A stretch of 37,614 nt of DNA, taken from Thermofilaceae archaeon (lineage in GTDB: Archaea > Thermoproteota > Thermoprotei > Thermofilales > Thermofilaceae). Below are positions 33,295-37,614 of the stretch, piece after piece; positions within the stretch are counted from its first letter, which is position 1, and each line of letters begins with the position of its first letter. The notes below the pieces were generated by a model. It had not been told where the DNA came from. It saw nothing but the letters and a program-made list of their open reading frames with translations, and did not search any database. A program made the position numbers and the translations under genes. Where the stretch lies: the NCBI GenBank assembly GCA_025057995.1, contig JANXEW010000012.1, positions 1-37,614 of the forward strand. Reading direction: 5' to 3'.

Positions 33295-33855
33295 GTGGTT
33301 GATGCCCGAAGGATAGCTGTTACAGCTGTTACAGCTGGATTATGTTTGCCTCTCGCGCTTTTTGCAATAGTTCTAGTCCCTATACCCGGCCTCCCTGCCG
33401 CGTCAGGCTTCTGGATACCAGCAGGCTTTTACTTCCCACTAACTCTCTGGTTTGGCGTTTGGGGCGCGTTAGGCGGACATATTGCGACATTCCTAGCGAT
33501 GGGCTACTTCCAAGGTTTTACGCTTCACGTGTGGCTTGACGGGGCGATAGGTGATTTCATCGCTCCAATTACCGCGCTGCTGATCTTCAAGCTTATGGGG
33601 GCACGCCCAGACCTAGACCAGAAGAAAAACCGCAACGCTTGGCTCATCGCAGTGCCTGTGGCGAGCTTGGTATGCGGGCTCTGGGTTCACACGGTTAACC
33701 TCCTCTTCGGAGTTATTACACCACCCTTCTGGTGGGTCGGTGTAACCACTTACTTCATCGGCGACAGCCTCGCTGTGTTCATCGTGGGAACACCTCTTCT
33801 ACGTTCACTAACAAAGTTCGTAAAACAGTCACCGATGTACATTTGGAGGGACTGA
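33295..33855 (+). CDS. ECF transporter S component (substrate-binding), substrate unassigned
   Basis: About 186 residues with six spans. It begins VDARRIAVTAVTAGLCLPLA, the usual S-component opening helix, then FWIPAGFYFPLTLWFGVWGA, LGGHIATFLAMGYFQGFTLH, GDFIAPITALLIFKLMG, ASLVCGLWVHTVNLLFGV and FIGDSLAVFIVGTPLLR. The size and gene order with EcfT and EcfA support the call. It does not look like BioY; the substrate may be thiamine-related given the last gene of the operon, but this is inference. Start chosen by the Shine-Dalgarno site; ATG 33289 is possible. Confidence 0.78.
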   Translation: MVDARRIAVTAVTAGLCLPLALFAIVLVPIPGLPAASGFWIPAGFYFPLTLWFGVWGALGGHIATFLAMGYFQGFTLHVWLDGAIGDFIAPITALLIFKLMGARPDLDQKKNRNAWLIAVPVASLVCGLWVHTVNLLFGVITPPFWWVGVTTYFIGDSLAVFIVGTPLLRSLTKFVKQSPMYIWRD

Positions 33856-33856
33856 G

Positions 33857-34681
33857 ATGAGCAAAAGTAAAGTGAAGACCTTCTTAGCTTACCTAGACAG
33901 CTCTAACCCTCTTTTAAGGCTCCACCCCTTTGTAAAAGTTCTAGCTTTGCTAGTGTTTAACTTAGTCGCATGGTTGGTTGAAGCCCCATATCCTCTTCTA
34001 GCCTACTTGCTCGCACTCGTGTTCCTCTACCCTTTTCTCCGAGTATCTATGCGTAACTTGATTAGAGCACTACCCTACCTACTGCTCGTCGCACAAGCTG
34101 TTACCCTCGGCTATCTAGTCGGAAGCAAGATACCTGGCAGCGTAGTCTACTTCTCACTGCCTTGGGGAACATATGTTAGCGATAGGACCCTGATGTTCAT
34201 GGCTTCAGTCATGCTGAGAATCTCGTGCATGGTGTTAGGTTCAACCCTCGTTTTCATCTCCCTGCGTGACGTAGACTTAGTTTACGGTTTTAAGAGCGTA
34301 GGTCTTCCTTTCGCTGCAGCTTTCACGGTTAACCTATCCATGAGGTTCTCGATGCTGTTCATGGAGGACTACGCTAGGATCAGGGATGCAATGGTGTTGA
34401 AAGGGGCTCATCTAGACTCAGGAGGTCTAGTTGAGAGGGCTCGGCTAACCTCGCTCATGGGAGTACCACTCATGGTTCTAGCGCTTAAGAGAATGCAGGA
34501 CCTCTCGTATGTTCTTGAGCTGAGAGGGTTTCCGCCGAAGGGCAAGAGAACATACGTTTACGAGTTTGTTTGGAGACCGGTTGACGCCATAGCTGCTGCC
34601 ATCCTTCTCATACTGCTCTTCTCAACCGTAGCGCTAAGGCTCACAGGTTTTCTCAGCTTCCCCGGGTGGCCCTTTCTATGA
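33857..34681 (+). CDS. ecfT: ECF transporter transmembrane component
   Basis: 274-residue CbiQ/EcfT-family protein that couples ATPase motion to the S component. N-terminal spans (VKVLALLVFNLVAWLVEAPY; LLAYLLALVFLYPFL; ALPYLLLVAQAVTLGYLVG) are followed by the long coupling helices carrying the equivalents of the two A-R-G motifs (MVLKGAHLDSGG; VLELRGFPPKGKR) and a last span (AIAAAILLILLFSTVALRL). It starts one base after the S-component stop and its TGA overlaps the ecfA ATG (ATGA). Confidence 0.9.
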   Translation: MSKSKVKTFLAYLDSSNPLLRLHPFVKVLALLVFNLVAWLVEAPYPLLAYLLALVFLYPFLRVSMRNLIRALPYLLLVAQAVTLGYLVGSKIPGSVVYFSLPWGTYVSDRTLMFMASVMLRISCMVLGSTLVFISLRDVDLVYGFKSVGLPFAAAFTVNLSMRFSMLFMEDYARIRDAMVLKGAHLDSGGLVERARLTSLMGVPLMVLALKRMQDLSYVLELRGFPPKGKRTYVYEFVWRPVDAIAAAILLILLFSTVALRLTGFLSFPGWPFL

Positions 34682-36351
34682 AAGCGGTGGAGATTAGGGA
34701 TTTCTGGTGGCGTTACCCTTCAAGACGGGAATGGACTCTTAAAGGAATTGACTTAAACGTCCAGGAAAGAGAGATCTTAGGTATCATTGGACCGAGCTCA
34801 GCCGGTAAGACTACCCTTTGCCTTTGCATAAGCGGAGTCGCGTTTAGGATTACGAGAGGCGAGCATAAAGGCGTTCTAAAAGTCTTCGGCTTAGAAGTGC
34901 CAAGCACTAGTATAACAGAGCTCTCTCAACACGTTTCTCTCGTCCTCCAGGACCCTGATGTACAGTTTGTTACAATGAGAGTCTTCGACGAAGTAGCTTT
35001 CGCTTTAGAGAACAGCGGGTTACCTCGTGACGAGATACTTGAAAGAGTTAGAGAAGCACTCGAGTTTACAGGGATGATGGAGTACGCTAACAAACCACCG
35101 CATGAGCTTAGTGGAGGACAGAAGCAGAGAGTGGCGCTTGCAGCAGCTATAGCGAGACGCCCGAGTTTGTTAATAGTAGATGAAGCTACCTCCGATTTAG
35201 ATCCCGTCGGCAAGAGAGAGGTGTTTGAGGTCGTCGAAAGGTTAAGGGACGCGTATAGGCTGACGGCGATCATAGTTGACCACAACTCCGATGACCTCAC
35301 GAAGTTTGCAGACAGGATCATAGTTTTAAACGAAGGAAAAGTCGCGCGCGAAGGAGATCCTCGCTCTGTTTTTTCAAAAGTCGAGGAGTTGACGCCTTTC
35401 GGGATAAGGATACCTCAGGTAGCGATGCTCTTAGCAAAAGCTGGGTTCGTCGATGGCGCTATCCCCTTAACGGTGGATGAAGCACTCAAAGTTCTACGCC
35501 CGTTAGAGCATAGGATCGCCGTTAGTGAATCCCTCGACAACGGTGCTGAAGTGCGCTTGCCTTCGGCCCAGTTTGTCGACACATGGTACGAGTACGAGGA
35601 TGGTACTATAGCTATCAGAGGACTGAACCTGAAGATAATGGAAGGAGATTTCATGGCAGTAGTGGGACCCAACGGCTCCGGCAAGACGACGATGGCTAAG
35701 CTGTTGACAGGTCTACTTAAGCCCAGCCGCGGCATTGTGTTGGTAGAAGGTTTAGACACGAGAAACACTTCACCCAGCAAGCTAGCTACGATAGTCGGGT
35801 ACGTTTTCCAGAACCCAGATCACCAACTAGTTTGTGACACGGTTAGAGAAGAAGTCTCCCTCCCGTTAAAGTTTCTCCGCTTAAACAGCGAAGAGATAGA
35901 AAAGAGAGTTGAGTGGGTTCTTGAGGCTGTGGGGTTAAAGGGTTTAGAGGATGAAGCGCCCTATTTTCTTAGCAAAGGGGAGCGGCAGAGACTTGCCTTA
36001 GCAACAGTTCTAGTTGTTAAACCTCGTCTACTAATCGTCGATGAACCTACAACAGGTCAAGACGAGCGAGGTTCCCGTAGAGTGATGGACGTTTTAACCG
36101 AGCTCAACAAAACAGGTGTAACGGTTGTCATCATCACCCACGACATGAGGCTCGTCTGCGAATACGCGAAAAGGGTGGCTGTGCTCAACAGGGGGCAGCT
36201 GATAGCCGAAGGTCCTCCAAAAACAGTGTTCAGTAAACACTTAGACGATCTAGATAAGATAGGTCTTGACGCTCCGCCCTTGGCAAAGATTATGTCCAAG
36301 CTCGCAGGGAGACCTGCATTCACTTTAAACGAGGTGATAATCCATCGCTAA
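34678..36351 (+). CDS. ecfA: ECF transporter ATPase, two domains fused
   Basis: 557 residues holding EcfA1- and EcfA2-like domains in one chain. First domain: Walker A GPSSAGKTTLC, Q-loop VLQDPDVQF, signature LSGGQKQRVALA, Walker B LLIVDEATSDLDP, H-loop VDHNSDDL. Second domain (from about 295): Walker A GPNGSGKTTMA, Q-loop VFQNPDHQL, altered signature LSKGERQRLALA, Walker B LLIVDEPTTGQDE, H-loop ITHDMR. Both sites keep catalytic residues, with Lys for Gly in the second signature. ATG 34678 overlaps the ecfT stop; GTG 34666 is a longer alternative. Confidence 0.92.
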   Translation: MKAVEIRDFWWRYPSRREWTLKGIDLNVQEREILGIIGPSSAGKTTLCLCISGVAFRITRGEHKGVLKVFGLEVPSTSITELSQHVSLVLQDPDVQFVTMRVFDEVAFALENSGLPRDEILERVREALEFTGMMEYANKPPHELSGGQKQRVALAAAIARRPSLLIVDEATSDLDPVGKREVFEVVERLRDAYRLTAIIVDHNSDDLTKFADRIIVLNEGKVAREGDPRSVFSKVEELTPFGIRIPQVAMLLAKAGFVDGAIPLTVDEALKVLRPLEHRIAVSESLDNGAEVRLPSAQFVDTWYEYEDGTIAIRGLNLKIMEGDFMAVVGPNGSGKTTMAKLLTGLLKPSRGIVLVEGLDTRNTSPSKLATIVGYVFQNPDHQLVCDTVREEVSLPLKFLRLNSEEIEKRVEWVLEAVGLKGLEDEAPYFLSKGERQRLALATVLVVKPRLLIVDEPTTGQDERGSRRVMDVLTELNKTGVTVVIITHDMRLVCEYAKRVAVLNRGQLIAEGPPKTVFSKHLDDLDKIGLDAPPLAKIMSKLAGRPAFTLNEVIIHR

Positions 36352-36355
36352 CGTG

Positions 36356-37108
36356 ATGGAAAAGGCAAGGTTAAGGAAAAACGTGTGGGAAAAACTGAAG
36401 CAGGTTGCGGTACCAGACTCTAGATTCCACTATGAGTTCAGCCATTTCATCCCGGACTTCGAGGGGAGTGAACTTTGTGTAGAAAAAGTGAGGGAGATGG
36501 ACATATACAAGAATTCTAAGCTCCTTTTCATAACACCGGATAACTGCATGGAGAAGCTACGGGAGAAGGCTATAGTTGATGGTAAAACATTCGTTATGCC
36601 TACTTACGGCATAAGGCGCGGCTTCGTTGTCCTCGAGAGGAAACTAGTTCCGGTAGGCAAGGAGGATTTTGCAGCTACTCTTGATGGAGCTGAAAAGTTT
36701 GGAAAAAGAATTTCGTTAAAGGATATCGCCTACCCATGTAAATTCGATATCGTATTCACGGGGGTCTCACTTGTTAACACTGCAGGTATGCGTTTCGGCA
36801 AGGGTGAAGGCTTCTTCGACCTTGAATGGGGTATGCTGTCGGAGGTAGGGTCTGTAGACGAATTGACGCCGGTCGTAGTCATCGCACACGACGTTCAAGT
36901 TGTTGAAATTGATTTACCCGTGGAGCCGCACGACACTGTAGCCGATATCATCGTAACACCCACTCGCGTCATTTTTACGGGAAGTAAGTTCAAAAAACCT
37001 AAGGGAGTTAACTGGAAGTTAATTACGAAGGAGATGCTTGATGAGATTCCACCTTTAAAAGAACTAGCTGAAATGAAGAAAGTAAAATTAGAAGACTTAT
37101 ATAAATAA
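36356..37108 (+). CDS. 5-formyltetrahydrofolate cyclo-ligase paralogue (COG0212)
   Basis: 250 residues. The family fold is visible: KARLRKNVWEKLKQV at the start, KSLLFITPDN-type strand (KLLFITPDNCMEKLREKAIV), VLERKLVPVGKEDF, DIVFTGVSLVNTAGMRFGKG, then EGFFDLEW, where true cyclo-ligases have G-x-R-L-G-x-G-x-G-Y-Y-D. This altered loop and the longer length point to the paralogue group, which has been linked to thiamine metabolism in other organisms, rather than to folate repair. It follows ecfA by a few bases (GTG 36353 or ATG 36356), so it is in the ECF operon. It suggests that the imported vitamin is thiamine-like. Confidence 0.8.
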   Translation: MEKARLRKNVWEKLKQVAVPDSRFHYEFSHFIPDFEGSELCVEKVREMDIYKNSKLLFITPDNCMEKLREKAIVDGKTFVMPTYGIRRGFVVLERKLVPVGKEDFAATLDGAEKFGKRISLKDIAYPCKFDIVFTGVSLVNTAGMRFGKGEGFFDLEWGMLSEVGSVDELTPVVVIAHDVQVVEIDLPVEPHDTVADIIVTPTRVIFTGSKFKKPKGVNWKLITKEMLDEIPPLKELAEMKKVKLEDLYK

Positions 37109-37283
37109 AATTAAAATTTCTTTCTAAAATTAACAGGCTGATTCCTCATGAAAGAGATGGCTACGAATAATAGGTAAACCTAAGCTTAAAAGGAAGGTTT
37201 TCATATTCAGCGCTAAGCTTTTATTTCCTCAACATTATAAACAAGCTTAACCCAACGAAACTTTAATTTCCTAGAATACTATT
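37109..37283. other. AT-rich spacer after the ECF operon
   Basis: T-rich runs directly after the stop (AATTTCTTTCTAAAATT) probably end the operon. A TATA-like CATTATAAAC lies near 37231-37240. No gene seen. Confidence 0.4.
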
Positions 37284-37499
37284 ATGTATGTTTATATTCT
37301 AAGACTCCATATTGAAACCAACAGACCAACGCTACAAGTGAAGAACATTTCTGAAGACTTAGTGAAAGAGCTAGAGAAGTTGAAAGTTAAGTTAAGCTGT
37401 AAACGAATTCTTAGAAGCGAAGTAGAAGCAAAACAGATATGCGAAAGCGTTCAAGAGAAGCTCACAAGCGCGCAGGGGCACCCGATTGAGAAAAATTAA
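37284..37499 (+). CDS. Possible small protein, unknown
   Basis: 71 codons from ATG 37284: a strand (YVYILRLHIET), then two charged helices (ISEDLVKELEKLKVK; SEVEAKQICESVQEKL). It reads more like protein than random frames do, and a TATA-like element lies about 48 bases upstream, but there is no clear ribosome site and no family recognised. Bases 37500-37614 after it hold only overlapping short hairpins (CTAGG 37581-37585 with CCTAG 37595-37599; GTTCA with TGAAC). Confidence 0.4.
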   Translation: MYVYILRLHIETNRPTLQVKNISEDLVKELEKLKVKLSCKRILRSEVEAKQICESVQEKLTSAQGHPIEKN

Positions 37500-37614
37500 C
37501 TCTTGAAGATAACATGATTGTAGCTACATTAAAAAAGGTGAAAAGTACAGCTACCAGTGCGTCGAAATTCTCCTAAACTACTAGGCGAGTTCATCCTAGC
37601 TGAACCTAGCATCA

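Noticed and set aside
1-37614. tRNA, rRNA, CRISPR array, insertion sequence or C/D-box RNA
   Set aside because: No GGTTCGA-type T-loop in a cloverleaf context, no regularly spaced repeats, no transposase, and no paired C and D boxes in a spacer were seen.

Overview
The window looks like chromosomal DNA of a thermophilic archaeon of the Thermoproteota (TACK) type. Evidence: a flap endonuclease with a PCNA-binding tail, a split-type GMP synthase ATP-pyrophosphatase subunit, an Lhr helicase, VapBC, a HyuA/HyuB pair, many GTG and TTG starts, and TATA boxes centred 24-30 bases before the start codon of many first genes (leaderless transcripts). Internal operon genes instead use Shine-Dalgarno sites or overlapping stop/start codons. 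I cannot fix the order; no rRNA, tRNA, CRISPR array or insertion sequence was seen.

Layout. 1-686 (-) is the start of guaA (B subunit), running off the left edge. 717-2011 is a decaying stretch with two gene relics carrying in-frame stops and frameshifts. Then come biotin ligase (2049-3002), a VapBC module (-), a CARDB-type cell-surface protein, a GH42 beta-galactosidase and a DUF72 protein with a SWIM-like zinc-finger tail. 9017-13137 joins FEN-1 to a three-gene chromosome-organising operon: a very short SMC-type ATPase, a kleisin-like protein and a tandem winged-helix KITE protein. Lhr helicase converges on it and overlaps by 4 bases. Next are a conserved unknown gene, pyruvate kinase, two convergent exported proteins, and a minus-strand membrane operon (4-TM protein, ArsB/NhaD-type transporter, small acidic protein). 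An MgtC/DUF4010 membrane protein, a solitary CARF-type protein of the APE2256/Crn1 ring-nuclease kind, an alpha/beta hydrolase fused to a membrane domain, and an unknown protein follow. The right third has a two-gene ABC-2 exporter, the hyuBA operon, and an ECF vitamin-uptake operon (small 2-TM protein, S component, EcfT, fused EcfA) ending in a 5-formyltetrahydrofolate cyclo-ligase paralogue.

Most notable is the operon at 10130-13137. Its ATPase has Walker B and H-loop sequences that resemble Smc5/6 more than classical Smc, and its third protein resembles the MAGE/Nse3 branch of KITE proteins more than bacterial ScpB. A minimal archaeal Smc5/6-like complex is therefore a real possibility. 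Second is the ECF operon, with a perfect 14-bp inverted repeat at the predicted transcription start and an unassigned small membrane partner. Third is the ring-nuclease-like protein without any CRISPR locus in view. All functional statements are from reading translated sequence by eye; no database search was possible.
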